Part shown: one piece after another, positions 38,669 to 47,915 of the stretch
How the letters are laid out: each line of letters opens with the position of its first letter
Numbering within the stretch: the first letter of the stretch is position 1
Source of the DNA: RBG-16-64-13 sp963718375
Lineage (GTDB): Bacteria > Actinomycetota > Thermoleophilia > RBG-16-64-13
NCBI GenBank assembly: GCA_963718375.1
Contig: CAVQZD010000008.1
Location: forward strand, 1-64,000
Direction: 5' to 3'
DNA length: 64,000 nt
The notes under the pieces: model-generated
Seen by the model: the letters and a program-made list of their open reading frames with translations, nothing else
Database searches by the model: none
What the model was told of the DNA's origin: nothing
Position numbers and translations under genes: made by a program

Positions 38669-40187
38669 CTTTGCGACTCACCATGACCCAGAATGTCTTG
38701 AGGACGATATTCAGGTCCAGCCATAAAGACCAGTTGTCCACATAATAGCGGTCCAGGGCCACCATGTCGTCAAAGCTGAGGTCGTTCCTACCCGATACCT
38801 GCCAGAGGCCGGTGATGCCGGGCAGTACGCGGAGGCGGTACAGGTGGGTGCGTTCGTAATGGGCCACTTCGCGGGGCAAGGGCGGTCGCGGGCCGACCAC
38901 ACTCATGTCACCACTCAGCACATTGAAGAACTGGGGCAGCTCGTCCAGGCTGAGCTTGCGGAGCACCCCTCCGACCCGGGTCACGCGTGGGTCACGACGG
39001 ATCTTGAACATGCGCCCGTTCGATTCGGCGAGTTCGTTCTGCTGCTCGAGCTCCTTGAGCCGGGCTTCGGCGTCTTTGACCATGGTGCGGAACTTGTAGA
39101 CCATGAACCGTCGGCCGTTCTTACCCACCCGTTCTTGAGCGAAGATGACGGGCATGCCCGAGGTCGCCACGGTGGTCAGGGTGATGGCGAGGAGCAGGGG
39201 CGAAAGCAATATGAGCGCCAGCGAAGAGAAGACGAGGTCGGCAGCGCGCTTGGCAGTGCGGCCCAAGCGGTCAAGTGGGTTCGTTTGCAGGTCGACCACG
39301 GGGATCTCAGAGCGCCGCAAGAGCTCGGTGGTGCGGTAGGTCTCTTCGAACAATGACGGCACCACCCGGTAGGGCACGTGGGCGATGTCCAGGAAGTCTG
39401 CCAGTCTGGGGAGTACCGATTGGTTCTCGGGGTCCAGGGCGATGATCACCTCCGATGCGCGACTCGAGCGGAGTGTGAGGTCGAACTCCCTGAGGCCGTC
39501 CATGTCGTCACGGATGGTCAGTGCGGGCAAGGTGCTCTCGGCTGAAACGCCGCGCCACTCAGGGACATCGAGGCGCAGCCTACCCACCACGGCTACACCC
39601 ATCTCGGGACGTTCACCTATGATCTGCAGGAGTTCGTCGGCCACCCGGCCATCGCCCGCGATGAGCACCCTGCGTACGCCCTGCCCAGCCTCATACTGTC
39701 TGCGCTGTAGCGCGCCCAGACCTACGCGAGCAACGCAGCCCAGCACGAAGAATGACCCAATCGTCACGCCCAGCGCCAGACGCGAAGGGGAGGTCAAGCC
39801 CGTGAAGAAGCCCTTGGTCACGTAGCTGAGGAAGGCAGTGCCCGCAGCGCCCAGCAGAGTATCTCGAGCCAGGATGCCTATCGCTGGGAACGTCGAGAGC
39901 CGCTTGGGGGCGGAATACTCTCGGGAGAGGAGCATGAGCACAAGCGAGAAGAGCAGCATGGCCGCCGCGTTGACCAAGGTTATGGTGCTCTGGTCGCCGG
40001 TGACGTCGCGAAGGTGGAGGGTGAGGCGCGTCGCTGCGAAGGCAAGCGTGCCGGCCACGAGGTCGGCGACGAGAAGCAGTCGTCGAGGGCGGAAGTAACC
40101 ATGCCCTTGATCGCCCTGCTGCAGCCAGACTGCACTATCTGAGATGGAATCTATCCCTTGCCCCCCCAGTGGTTCGATTGTCGCCAA
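38658..40187 (-). CDS. Undecaprenyl-phosphate sugar-1-phosphate transferase (initiating enzyme)
   Basis: A 509-residue polyisoprenyl-phosphate hexose-1-phosphate transferase of the WbaP/WcaJ type, the enzyme that starts glycan assembly on undecaprenyl phosphate. Four or five N-terminal helices (25-150) and a CoA-binding-like cytosolic domain (RRVLIAGDGRVADELLQIIG) precede the catalytic domain. That domain contains IFAQERVGKNGRRFMVYKFR, KLSLDELPQFFNVLSGDMSV and VGPRPPLPREVAHY, which carry the Asp-Glu pair and substrate-binding arginines. LPGITGLWQVSGRNDLSF completes it. It overlaps the O-antigen ligase start and follows the GT4 gene by 61 bases. Confidence 0.93.
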   Translation of the reverse strand: MATIEPLGGQGIDSISDSAVWLQQGDQGHGYFRPRRLLLVADLVAGTLAFAATRLTLHLRDVTGDQSTITLVNAAAMLLFSLVLMLLSREYSAPKRLSTFPAIGILARDTLLGAAGTAFLSYVTKGFFTGLTSPSRLALGVTIGSFFVLGCVARVGLGALQRRQYEAGQGVRRVLIAGDGRVADELLQIIGERPEMGVAVVGRLRLDVPEWRGVSAESTLPALTIRDDMDGLREFDLTLRSSRASEVIIALDPENQSVLPRLADFLDIAHVPYRVVPSLFEETYRTTELLRRSEIPVVDLQTNPLDRLGRTAKRAADLVFSSLALILLSPLLLAITLTTVATSGMPVIFAQERVGKNGRRFMVYKFRTMVKDAEARLKELEQQNELAESNGRMFKIRRDPRVTRVGGVLRKLSLDELPQFFNVLSGDMSVVGPRPPLPREVAHYERTHLYRLRVLPGITGLWQVSGRNDLSFDDMVALDRYYVDNWSLWLDLNIVLKTFWVMVSRKGAC

Positions 40188-40248
40188 GTACAGAATACAA
40201 CGCGGACACCGTCAACTTGTCACTGTGTCACGGATCCTGCCGAGTCGA

Positions 40249-41346
40249 CTACTGCTCGGACGTCCGCGCAGCGCCGATCCAGGTTTGCACGAGCTTTCGG
40301 AAGACGGTGTCCATCCCATACTCTTCTGATGCCCGGGCTTGAGCACGTAGTCCCATCTCCTGTCTCAGTGCTTCGTCAGCCATCAGCTCTTCGAGGGCGA
40401 GTCGGAGACTCTCGGAGTCCTGAGGCGGTACCAATAGACCACAATCGCCCGACAGCATCTCAGGTATGGCACCTACCTCAGTGGCCACTATGGCTTTGCC
40501 AAGAGCCATAGCTTCCAACACCGAGTTGGGGAAGCCTTCGCTGTAGCTCGGCAACACGGAGATGGCAGACGCTGCCAGCAACGCGAGCGCGGCTTCGTGC
40601 GGTTGCTCCCCGAGGAATTCGAGGTTACGGGGGGCAAATCGGTGCAGAAGATCCTCCCTGTACTCTTGAGACCCAGGTCCGGCGATGACGCAGCGCCAGC
40701 CGCTACTATCCAACTCTGCCCAGGCGTCCACCAGTTCGGTGACACCTTTGGTGGGGATGACCCAACCCAAGAAGAGGACCGTACTTGATATCTGGGGTTC
40801 CAGTACGACCGGGAGGTCGCCAGGGTCGAAAGCGTTCGGAATGCGCACCACCTGCGTATCAGGCACCTGTTTCTGAACGGTATCCGCGGTCCCTTGGTCA
40901 AGTGCGATCACAACCGTGGACAGACGCAGGGCTCGCCTGAATACTCGCCACTCGAGGCGGTTCTGTTGCGCAATCTGCGCGACACGACCGAAGCGCAGAT
41001 GGTAGACGGTGGGGATCTTTCTGCACCGAGCGGTCCACAAGACGGCTATGTCTCGGACGACCCCGTAACTGGCAGACGTATTGAGATGTACCACGTCAGG
41101 TCTGTCGCGGAAGATTCGCAGGATGTGCAAGTAGTCCCTTGCCAACTGCAGGCCACCACCGACCACTCGCTTCCATGCAGCCAGGTCGTCAACCGCTCTC
41201 CAGCTTGGCGCGGTGTTCACGTAGTCTATTCGCAGGTCAGGATGCTGACTCTCGTATTTCTGCAGAAGCAGCACCCAGTTGGCGACTCCACCATACGGCG
41301 GCGGCATAGGCGAGACAAGGCAGATTCGCAAAGAAGATCCGCTCAC
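40249..41346 (-). CDS. Family 4 glycosyltransferase
   Basis: A 365-residue GT-B enzyme. The GTG at 41346 is preferred because it shares a GTGA overlap with the stop of the previous gene; an upstream open frame is shadow. It starts LRICLVSPMPPPYGGVANWV, the usual GT4 N-terminal loop. The C-terminal domain has VLFLGWVIPTKGVTELVDAW, and the nucleotide-sugar site SVLPSYSEGFPNSVLEAMAL. It probably adds one sugar to the undecaprenyl-linked repeat unit. The donor and acceptor are unknown. It is coupled upstream to another GT4 gene and is followed 61 bases later by the initiating sugar-phosphate transferase gene. Confidence 0.88.
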   Translation of the reverse strand: MSGSSLRICLVSPMPPPYGGVANWVLLLQKYESQHPDLRIDYVNTAPSWRAVDDLAAWKRVVGGGLQLARDYLHILRIFRDRPDVVHLNTSASYGVVRDIAVLWTARCRKIPTVYHLRFGRVAQIAQQNRLEWRVFRRALRLSTVVIALDQGTADTVQKQVPDTQVVRIPNAFDPGDLPVVLEPQISSTVLFLGWVIPTKGVTELVDAWAELDSSGWRCVIAGPGSQEYREDLLHRFAPRNLEFLGEQPHEAALALLAASAISVLPSYSEGFPNSVLEAMALGKAIVATEVGAIPEMLSGDCGLLVPPQDSESLRLALEELMADEALRQEMGLRAQARASEEYGMDTVFRKLVQTWIGAARTSEQ

Positions 41347-42632
41347 TGCTCGTCCCGAGGCGGGTACGCGGAGGTATTGCGATGGTCCCTTGTCCAACGC
41401 TGTACGGTAGCGTGGGCCGAAGCAGGGACTTCGGCAGGCCACTGTATGCTGACGGCCTGGGCAGCGCGCCGCGCCGCTGCTGTAAGCAGCAACTCATAGT
41501 GGTCGAGGACAGCGGCTTCGTTGAAGAGCGACTCTGCACGCGCTCTGGACTCAACGCCCATGGCTGTGCGTTCTTCCGAAGTCATGGTGGCGAGCCGCCA
41601 CAGCCGCTTGGCTATGTCTTCGGGGGAGGAGGGGTCACAAAGTAGCCCGTTGCTGCCGTCTTTCACCAGCGCTGATGCGTCGCAGACGTTGCTAAGTAGT
41701 ATGGGCTTGCCCTGCGCCATACCCTCGCAGATTGTGTTTGGCAGGCCCTCGAAGAAGGAGAAAAGGGCCACAACATCGGCCTCCTCATAGCATCGAGCAA
41801 TGTCAGCAGTCTCAGGGTGCAGCCTCAGGACCTCATCCAGGCCGTTGTCTCTGATGAACTCTTGCGCTCGTTCAAGAGGCCGAGGGTCTGCGCGACTCTC
41901 ACCATACCAGTCGACAACGACGGCGGAGCCGTGTCCCTGGTCCTTAAGGTGGAGCAGAGCTCGGGCGACGTTGACGAGGTTCTTGTTCTCTTGATGGCTC
42001 GCTGCAACTACCACGCGCAAGGGTTCACTTGGGGCGGCTCGGCCCAAGACGGCGGACCTTCTCCCGGGGCGGAATAGGTTGAGGTCCACCGCATTGAAGA
42101 TAGTATGGACTTTGTCGTGCAAGAAAGGGAATGCCTGCTGCAGCATCAGGCGGTTGGTGTGGGAGTTGCATACTACGGCGTCCGCAAAACGATATGTCTG
42201 TCGCACATACCGCTTGAGTCCCTTGGAGAGTTCTGGGTCTGCAGAACGGTCTGACACGACCAGACCCCAGCTCCTGTGCGGGAGAGCCGCGAGTGCCGCA
42301 TAGAGATTGGGTGAATCCAAGAAGGAGAGAACCACATCCTGACTGCCGCGGCGGATCAGTCGGCGTAAGGAGAGAGCTCGGTGCGGGTAGGAACAAGGTG
42401 GCACCAGTTCAGGGACGATCCCAGCTTCCTCCAGCAGCGGAAGAAAGTGGTGTTCGGCGCGATACGTGACGAACCGGACCAGGTGACCGCGATTCTTGAG
42501 TCCGATAGCGAGTGTCACCAGTTGACGCTGGGCACCCCCAGAACCCAGTGAGTCTATGAGGCACAGGACCCTCAAAGCAGGCCGGAATTCGGACAGTCGG
42601 CATGGTTGGGCTCTCTGTCCATGGTTGCGCAC
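41343..42632 (-). CDS. Family 4 glycosyltransferase
   Basis: A 429-residue GT-B enzyme of the glycan operon. LRVLCLIDSLGSGGAQRQLV is the acceptor-side loop; the donor-side domain has VVAASHQENKNLVNVARALL and VVALFSFFEGLPNTICEGMA, with the EGLP..ICE nucleotide-sugar motif. The start is uncertain: the GTG at 42632 overlaps the upstream ligase end by 61 bases, and a TTG at 42575 shares a TTGA with that stop and would give a protein starting LRVLCLIDS, closer to the usual length. Its stop overlaps the next GT4 start by four bases. Which sugar it transfers is unknown. Confidence 0.85.
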   Translation of the reverse strand: MRNHGQRAQPCRLSEFRPALRVLCLIDSLGSGGAQRQLVTLAIGLKNRGHLVRFVTYRAEHHFLPLLEEAGIVPELVPPCSYPHRALSLRRLIRRGSQDVVLSFLDSPNLYAALAALPHRSWGLVVSDRSADPELSKGLKRYVRQTYRFADAVVCNSHTNRLMLQQAFPFLHDKVHTIFNAVDLNLFRPGRRSAVLGRAAPSEPLRVVVAASHQENKNLVNVARALLHLKDQGHGSAVVVDWYGESRADPRPLERAQEFIRDNGLDEVLRLHPETADIARCYEEADVVALFSFFEGLPNTICEGMAQGKPILLSNVCDASALVKDGSNGLLCDPSSPEDIAKRLWRLATMTSEERTAMGVESRARAESLFNEAAVLDHYELLLTAAARRAAQAVSIQWPAEVPASAHATVQRWTRDHRNTSAYPPRDEQ

Positions 42633-43828
42633 CTTGACTTCATCGCAAGCGGCTGGCTACTGGGGATGGCAAGCGAGCCAAGCACTGCGAACATCAGCCA
42701 GTTGATCTTGAGCGAGTAGCCTATGTAGGCGACCTCGAGCGCAAGCATCAGAAGCACAATCAAGATGGCCTCGAATCTGACCCATGGTTGTCTTCTGCGA
42801 TGGCGAACAGCGGCCACCAATAGGGACACGGGGACGAGGTAGTAGAGGACGAGGCCGATGATCCCGTAGTTCGCGAGCAGTTCCGTGTAGTTGCTGTGTG
42901 AGTACTTCAACGCGACGCTCATCAAAGAGTATTGTCCAGCACCCTCACCTATGATGGGGCTCTGCCGCCAGACCGTCACGGCGTCACTCATGAGTAGCTC
43001 TCTCTCAGAGTACGAGAACTCTCCAGTCTCGAACACTTGTTGGAGTCTACCTAGACTTTCAACCGAGCTGACCTCTTGCCAAAGAGCAGAAGGGCCGATG
43101 CCAACGAGAATTACCGCGCAGATAAGCACAACCGCGAGCCCCGGCAACAGGGCCCACAGCCTCCCACGAGGGAGGTTCCTTATGCCTAACGCGGCAAGCC
43201 AGACAAGCGCTGCCGCCAAGAAGAACAGGGTCTTTCGACTGCCTGTATAGAGAAAGGCGACTGTCACGAGCCCGAGCCCGGCCAAGTGCATCCATCTTGG
43301 TAGACGTGTCGTGCATGACCAAATGACGACAGCCGCAAAACATAGGAGTAGGGCGAGGTTGTTGGGGTGCCCGGCTATACCGTAGGCCCTCCCATCAAGG
43401 CCAGTCGCGAGTATCTGAGGAAGCGCGGACAACACAAGTATCGTAGAACCGACCAGCATGGCCCAAGGGACTACCTTGTGTGAAAGTCCGTTTCGGTAAG
43501 CCATCCATACTCCGGTGCCCCCGAGGATGGCAGAAAACACCCAGCTGACCTCAAGCATCGCCTCCGAGGAGAAATCACTCCATATCAACGAGAGCAGCAC
43601 ATATAACATGAAGACCCAGGGCAGCCTCTGGTGCCAAGTGCTCGACAGCCGTACCTGTCGATGTTGAGCTAGCAGCAGCACCCAAAGCAGCGCCGCCAGC
43701 ACGATGCAGGCGCGAGAGTAGGTCTTGACCGAGTCCAGGGTGAACACTGCGAGAACATAGAGAAAGACAGTCGTGGCTATGAGGCGATCAAGTGTACGGG
43801 TGGCGGTGGCTGGACGCTGCCTGGCCAT
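42572..43828 (-). CDS. O-antigen polymerase/ligase-family membrane protein (Wzy-like)
   Basis: A 418-residue membrane protein with about 11-12 helices. ATG 43828 overlaps the stop of the preceding GT gene as TGATG. Wzy/WaaL features are the outer loop with WRQSPIIGEGAGQYSLM, HSNYTELLANYGIIGLVLYY, and the earlier GIAGHPNNLALLLCFAAVV. It sits between glycosyltransferases, as a repeat-unit polymerase would. It lacks the C-terminal TPR tail of the other two ligase-family proteins in this window, so the three may have different jobs: polymerisation here, glycan transfer to protein or lipid in the others (inference). Confidence 0.85.
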   Translation of the reverse strand: MARQRPATATRTLDRLIATTVFLYVLAVFTLDSVKTYSRACIVLAALLWVLLLAQHRQVRLSSTWHQRLPWVFMLYVLLSLIWSDFSSEAMLEVSWVFSAILGGTGVWMAYRNGLSHKVVPWAMLVGSTILVLSALPQILATGLDGRAYGIAGHPNNLALLLCFAAVVIWSCTTRLPRWMHLAGLGLVTVAFLYTGSRKTLFFLAAALVWLAALGIRNLPRGRLWALLPGLAVVLICAVILVGIGPSALWQEVSSVESLGRLQQVFETGEFSYSERELLMSDAVTVWRQSPIIGEGAGQYSLMSVALKYSHSNYTELLANYGIIGLVLYYLVPVSLLVAAVRHRRRQPWVRFEAILIVLLMLALEVAYIGYSLKINWLMFAVLGSLAIPSSQPLAMKSRCATMDREPNHADCPNSGLL

Positions 43829-45126
43829 CAGCAAGCTCGCTTTCGGCAAGCATCGACGAGAGCCCGGTCAAAGGCGGCTCCAAGCAACTCCCAAGAGTAG
43901 ATGTTCGCGGCGGCGAAGGAAGACTTCAGTTCGCCCCCGCAGACCTTGGTGATGAAGTCAGCGATCTGTTCGACCTGATCTCCCGTGAATGCCCGGCCGG
44001 CGTCTGCCTCGTCAACCACGCGGCGCGCGTCGCTTCCTGGGGGCGCGATAAGAAGTACAGGGGTCCTCAGACCGAGGGGTTCGAATAGCTTTCCGGGGAT
44101 TATCGCGCGGTGTTCGGGGCTGGCTGACGGATAGACTGTTGTGATGACGACCGCAGCTTTCGCTGTCTTGGTGGCCTCGAGTACTCTAGCCCTCTGGGTC
44201 TGACCGTGCAGAATCACCGAGTCAGCCACACCCAGCATCTCCGCCTCCTCCTGAACCTCTCTGTTATTCAGACCGTAGTAGTGAAGCTGAGGGCAGTCGG
44301 GCGCACCGCGTAGCTCCTTAAGAGCCTGCAATATGGGGGTCAATGTCCTGTCAGGCGGGTAGAGGATACCAGCGTACACGACAGCCGGCGCGGTGTCTGA
44401 AGCCGCCCGCACGGACGAGCACTCCTCAGCGTCATACCCGTTTGTGATCACCACCATCCGTTTAGAGGAGCCCAACCACTGGGCCATTATCTCCATCGCT
44501 CCCCAAGATACGAAGACTACTTTGGAGGCGTGTACCAACCACGTACGCTCGGCCAGGCGCAGTGGCCAGAAAGGCCCCTTCTGATGCGGACCGAACTGCC
44601 ACAAGTCGCGGTAGTCAAGCACATACGGGCATCGTAGACGACGGGCCAGTCGGTTGGCGATGCCGAAACTGAAGAAGGGTGAGCCGGTCGCGAGGACCAC
44701 GTCAATATCACCGGGCTTCAAGTCGCGACAGGCCTTCAGAGCGGGCCTTACCCAGCCAACTCCGTTGTCGATGCGCAGGAGGCGGACTACGGTGGCGAGC
44801 GCTTTAGCGACTAGAGGTAGGCGCGTGCGCAGCCGTGACTCCATGCCCCAATAGCAGAAGGCGGAATCAAGACCTGTGTAGCGGATGCGGACTCCCTGCC
44901 TGGTCAAGAGTTCGACTCTTGGGTCGTCAGACTTCAGACGAAGAAATGCAGGGTCGATGGTCACCACTTCGACTTGCCAACCCGCTTTCTGCAGATACTT
45001 GGCCAAGTTGCCCGTTCTGACGGCGCCGCTGCTTGTTCTTGGCGGGAAAGGCATGGCCAGGAACAGCACTCGACCGCGGACCGGCTGTTCATCGGCAGAG
45101 AGTTGTGGCTGGACCGACTCATGCAT
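43828..45126 (-). CDS. Family 4 glycosyltransferase
   Basis: A 432-residue GT-B enzyme. ATG 45126 overlaps the flippase stop as TGATG. The N-terminus has VRGRVLFLAMPFPPRTSSGA, typical of WbuB-like GT4 enzymes that bind UDP-sugars, followed by LKPGDIDVVLATGSPFF and CPYVLDYRDLWQFGP. The C-terminal domain has VVYAGILYPPDRTLTPILQA and HRAIIPGKLFEPLGLRTPVL, the donor-site E motif. The RDLW motif suggests a FucNAc or related transferase by analogy only. It is tightly coupled to the flippase and the Wzy-like gene. Confidence 0.88.
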   Translation of the reverse strand: MHESVQPQLSADEQPVRGRVLFLAMPFPPRTSSGAVRTGNLAKYLQKAGWQVEVVTIDPAFLRLKSDDPRVELLTRQGVRIRYTGLDSAFCYWGMESRLRTRLPLVAKALATVVRLLRIDNGVGWVRPALKACRDLKPGDIDVVLATGSPFFSFGIANRLARRLRCPYVLDYRDLWQFGPHQKGPFWPLRLAERTWLVHASKVVFVSWGAMEIMAQWLGSSKRMVVITNGYDAEECSSVRAASDTAPAVVYAGILYPPDRTLTPILQALKELRGAPDCPQLHYYGLNNREVQEEAEMLGVADSVILHGQTQRARVLEATKTAKAAVVITTVYPSASPEHRAIIPGKLFEPLGLRTPVLLIAPPGSDARRVVDEADAGRAFTGDQVEQIADFITKVCGGELKSSFAAANIYSWELLGAAFDRALVDACRKRAC

Positions 45127-46775
45127 CAAGCGTCGCCCCCGAGACCCGTATGCCGTCTGCGCACTCTCCGTAGGGCTTGAACCAGGGCGCCGCGGTCTGT
45201 CCTGTCGAGTCCGAACCTGAGCATGTAGATGCCGTGCAGCAGGTAGGCTACAGCGAAGGCAGCGATCAGGCCGGCCGCGGAAGAGCCTGCTCCAAATACC
45301 CATGATGCCAGAAGAATCGCCGCAGCCGGCAGGCAGTGCGCCAGCGGGATAACCATGCTATTCAGGAAGAAGTCCCGCAAACGGACTCCAAGTAGACGGG
45401 CCGTATAGAAGGGCCAGAACAGTATATTGCTGGCGGCAGCCATGAGTGCGACTCCAGCCGCGACGCCGATAATGCCCATGTCAAACGCAACCACAAAGAG
45501 TATTGAGAGGCCCACGCCGGCGGCACCGAATGCCAACGTCACTGTGTTGTTGAGGGCGGCCTTTCCGAATGCCGTCGGTACACTCCGACTGCCTACCTGG
45601 GTGAGCTGTACGATCATGGCACTGCCCAGCACTGAGAAGAGGATTCCGAAGGCCTCATAATCCGGACTGTCGAGATACAGGGCAAGGACTTGGGACCCGA
45701 ACAGCATCAGGAATATCAGTGCCGGCACGGCCAGCGCGACCGTGACACGATTTGCTCTGTAGATGATCCTCGCCATCCGGGCGATGTCACCCGTGGCATG
45801 GAGTACGGTGGCAGCAGGGTTGACAACACTGATACCGAGCGACCCGAGGAAGTAGGTCTGCATGAGGATCGCAGCCACGACCGAGTACCCGGTGACCAGA
45901 GTGGGGTCAAGAAGCTTGTTGATGACGATGCTATCCATCCTCCAATAGAGCAGGGTAGCCAGACTGCCCACGAGCAGCCAGCCGCTGAAAGCATTCACCC
46001 TAAGTAGGGTACGCCAGTCAAAGGTGCTCCATCTGACCCTCTGCCAAGGGACGACACGGCGGGCGAGGCGCCAGGTGATAAGCGCCGCCGCGGCTTCGAC
46101 AACCAGGTATGTTCCGGAGACCCAGACGAGGCTCGGAGTGAATACTGTGAAGGCCAAGACAATGAGGATTGCCCGCAGAATCGTGAGTGCTATCTCTCTT
46201 GCATTGATCGCCACATACTGTTGGGCGGCGTTGAGACCTGCTTGGAACGCGCTTGCAGGGACTCTCGCAACACCGGCGATGCCGGCCAGGAGCATGGACC
46301 ATCTCGCAGCGCTTGTCATACCCGAGGGCACTTCAAAAATGCGTTCGAAGAACGCCGCGAAGACAAGGGCAATGACCAGGTAAACGAGACTAGCTACGAT
46401 AAGGGCAGCGAATACGCTCGTAGTCACACGCTCTACTTCTTCGATTTCCCTGCGGCCCAGCGCATGGGCGATGAATCGGCTGGCGCCTCCGCTGACAGCC
46501 ACGGGCACCAAGGCCGCGAAGGTCGTCACGGTCACTATCACCGGCCACACCGAGTACTCAGTCCTACCCAGGGTTCTTATCACGTAGCCTTGGAGGAACA
46601 ACATGACGAGCAGTACGACGCCGTGTCTCGTGTAGTTGGACGCTGCGTTGGTGAAAATGCGCCGCCGACTCACAGTGGTGACTGCATCCAGCCTTGGGTC
46701 TGAAGAATCATCGGGTGATTCGGGAACCAAGGAGGGCAGACCATCATCGTCCAGTGCGTCGCCGTTCTTGCGCAT
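45126..46775 (-). CDS. Polysaccharide flippase (Wzx/MATE-like)
   Basis: A 549-residue membrane protein with about 14 helices. The pattern TNAASNYTRHGVVLLVMLFL, then YVIRTLGRTEYSVWPVI, and SRFIAHALGRREIEEVERVT is typical of the polysaccharide-biosynthesis flippase superfamily. These proteins turn undecaprenyl-linked repeat units to the outer face. The first 35 residues are acidic and extra to the fold. The stop overlaps the following GT start (TGATG), and the gene starts 12 bases after the ATP-grasp stop, so it is inside the operon. Confidence 0.88.
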   Translation of the reverse strand: MRKNGDALDDDGLPSLVPESPDDSSDPRLDAVTTVSRRRIFTNAASNYTRHGVVLLVMLFLQGYVIRTLGRTEYSVWPVIVTVTTFAALVPVAVSGGASRFIAHALGRREIEEVERVTTSVFAALIVASLVYLVIALVFAAFFERIFEVPSGMTSAARWSMLLAGIAGVARVPASAFQAGLNAAQQYVAINAREIALTILRAILIVLAFTVFTPSLVWVSGTYLVVEAAAALITWRLARRVVPWQRVRWSTFDWRTLLRVNAFSGWLLVGSLATLLYWRMDSIVINKLLDPTLVTGYSVVAAILMQTYFLGSLGISVVNPAATVLHATGDIARMARIIYRANRVTVALAVPALIFLMLFGSQVLALYLDSPDYEAFGILFSVLGSAMIVQLTQVGSRSVPTAFGKAALNNTVTLAFGAAGVGLSILFVVAFDMGIIGVAAGVALMAAASNILFWPFYTARLLGVRLRDFFLNSMVIPLAHCLPAAAILLASWVFGAGSSAAGLIAAFAVAYLLHGIYMLRFGLDRTDRGALVQALRRVRRRHTGLGGDA

Positions 46776-46787
46776 CAGGCTGCCTTG

Positions 46788-47861
46788 CTACGTTTGCCTG
46801 GAGGCTTTGCGTAGAGCCCAGTCGACCCACAATTCCTGAGGCATGACCGAACCCTCCAGATACCGCAGCGAGTCGTTCGAGTCAAGGAAGAAGTGACCAG
46901 GGGCATCGGCCAACGCCGTGTCGATGTAGCCGTACGAGATCTCGACGATCAAGAATCTACCCTCATGAAACAGGAGGTCATATGCCATCGAGTCAAAAGC
47001 GAACCGGCGATTCAGAGAGATACAGTATCTAAGAGCAGCCTCGGGCACCGGTGTCGCGTAGTCGATCAGACCGCTGCCGCTTGCCCGGAAGTCATTCCGC
47101 CTATTGCGTCTCCAGAAGCCAAAGGCGTGACTGTCACCGATCACAGTCACCCTGAGATCGGCGTCATTGCCAGGGATGAACTCCTGCCAGTAGGCTACCG
47201 CGTGACGTTCCGAACTCGTCAGTCTCTCCGTCAGCTTAGGCCAGAACCAGGCGTGCAGAGGGGCAGTTACCGCGCGCATGACCAGATTCGGGTAGTGGGC
47301 CTTATGTCTCATGTACTTCTCATGGAAGAACAGTCGATCAAGCCACAGGTGTGCTGCGCGAGGGCCTTTGATAAGGCGGACATTCGTGCTGCTTGCCCCA
47401 TACGAGCGCTTGGCGACTATCGGGTAGGGGGCCTCATCCAACACTCGGTCAGCCTCGTCGTAGTCGAAGCTGACGAAGGTTCTTGGGGTAGGTATCTCGT
47501 AGCGAGTGAACAGGTAGCTTTGTGCCACCTTGCTATCGTATGACCAGACGGTGTTGTGGCCGGGCATTACGGTCTTCTCAAGTACCCGCTCCATGAAGTA
47601 GATCTTGTCTTTGTAGTGCCCTGCGGACTGCGGTCCGATGAAGCGGCCCCTCCAGAGCACCAGGTCGAAAGGCTCCACATACTTCTGCCAATCGGACGAG
47701 TCCAAGTCGATGATCGAGTAATCGAGCGCCGAGCCGCTATCGACTCTGCTCTGGAGGGCAGCCGCCAGTTCGTGATGCCATAGTCCCCGGCCTACAGCTA
47801 CCCTAAGGACGTGTTCGGGGTCTGAGCTTCGCGCACTCCGGGCGCGAGAGGGTTCAGTCAA
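46788..47861 (-). CDS. ATP-grasp-family ligase of unknown substrate in the glycan operon
   Basis: A 357-residue protein with TTG start at 47861 and a GGAAGGA site. A pre-ATP-grasp domain (DLVLWRGRFIGPQSAGHYKD) leads to the ATP-grasp core: VWSYDSKVAQSYLFTRYEIP, a phosphate-binding AKRSYGASSTNVRLIK loop, QEFIPGNDADLRVTVIGDSH, and the metal-binding DSMAYDLLFHEGRFLIVEIS. It resembles RimK/glutathione-synthetase enzymes that activate a carboxylate as acyl-phosphate and join it to an amine. In an exopolysaccharide operon it could attach an amino acid to a sugar or to a hexuronic acid (inference). It lies between the LCP and flippase genes. Confidence 0.72.
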   Translation of the reverse strand: MTEPSRARSARSSDPEHVLRVAVGRGLWHHELAAALQSRVDSGSALDYSIIDLDSSDWQKYVEPFDLVLWRGRFIGPQSAGHYKDKIYFMERVLEKTVMPGHNTVWSYDSKVAQSYLFTRYEIPTPRTFVSFDYDEADRVLDEAPYPIVAKRSYGASSTNVRLIKGPRAAHLWLDRLFFHEKYMRHKAHYPNLVMRAVTAPLHAWFWPKLTERLTSSERHAVAYWQEFIPGNDADLRVTVIGDSHAFGFWRRNRRNDFRASGSGLIDYATPVPEAALRYCISLNRRFAFDSMAYDLLFHEGRFLIVEISYGYIDTALADAPGHFFLDSNDSLRYLEGSVMPQELWVDWALRKASRQT

Positions 47862-47915
47862 GATGGGTCCTTCCGATGACAGTCGAACTTGTCGGCAGAT
47901 TCTAGCAGCCCACTG

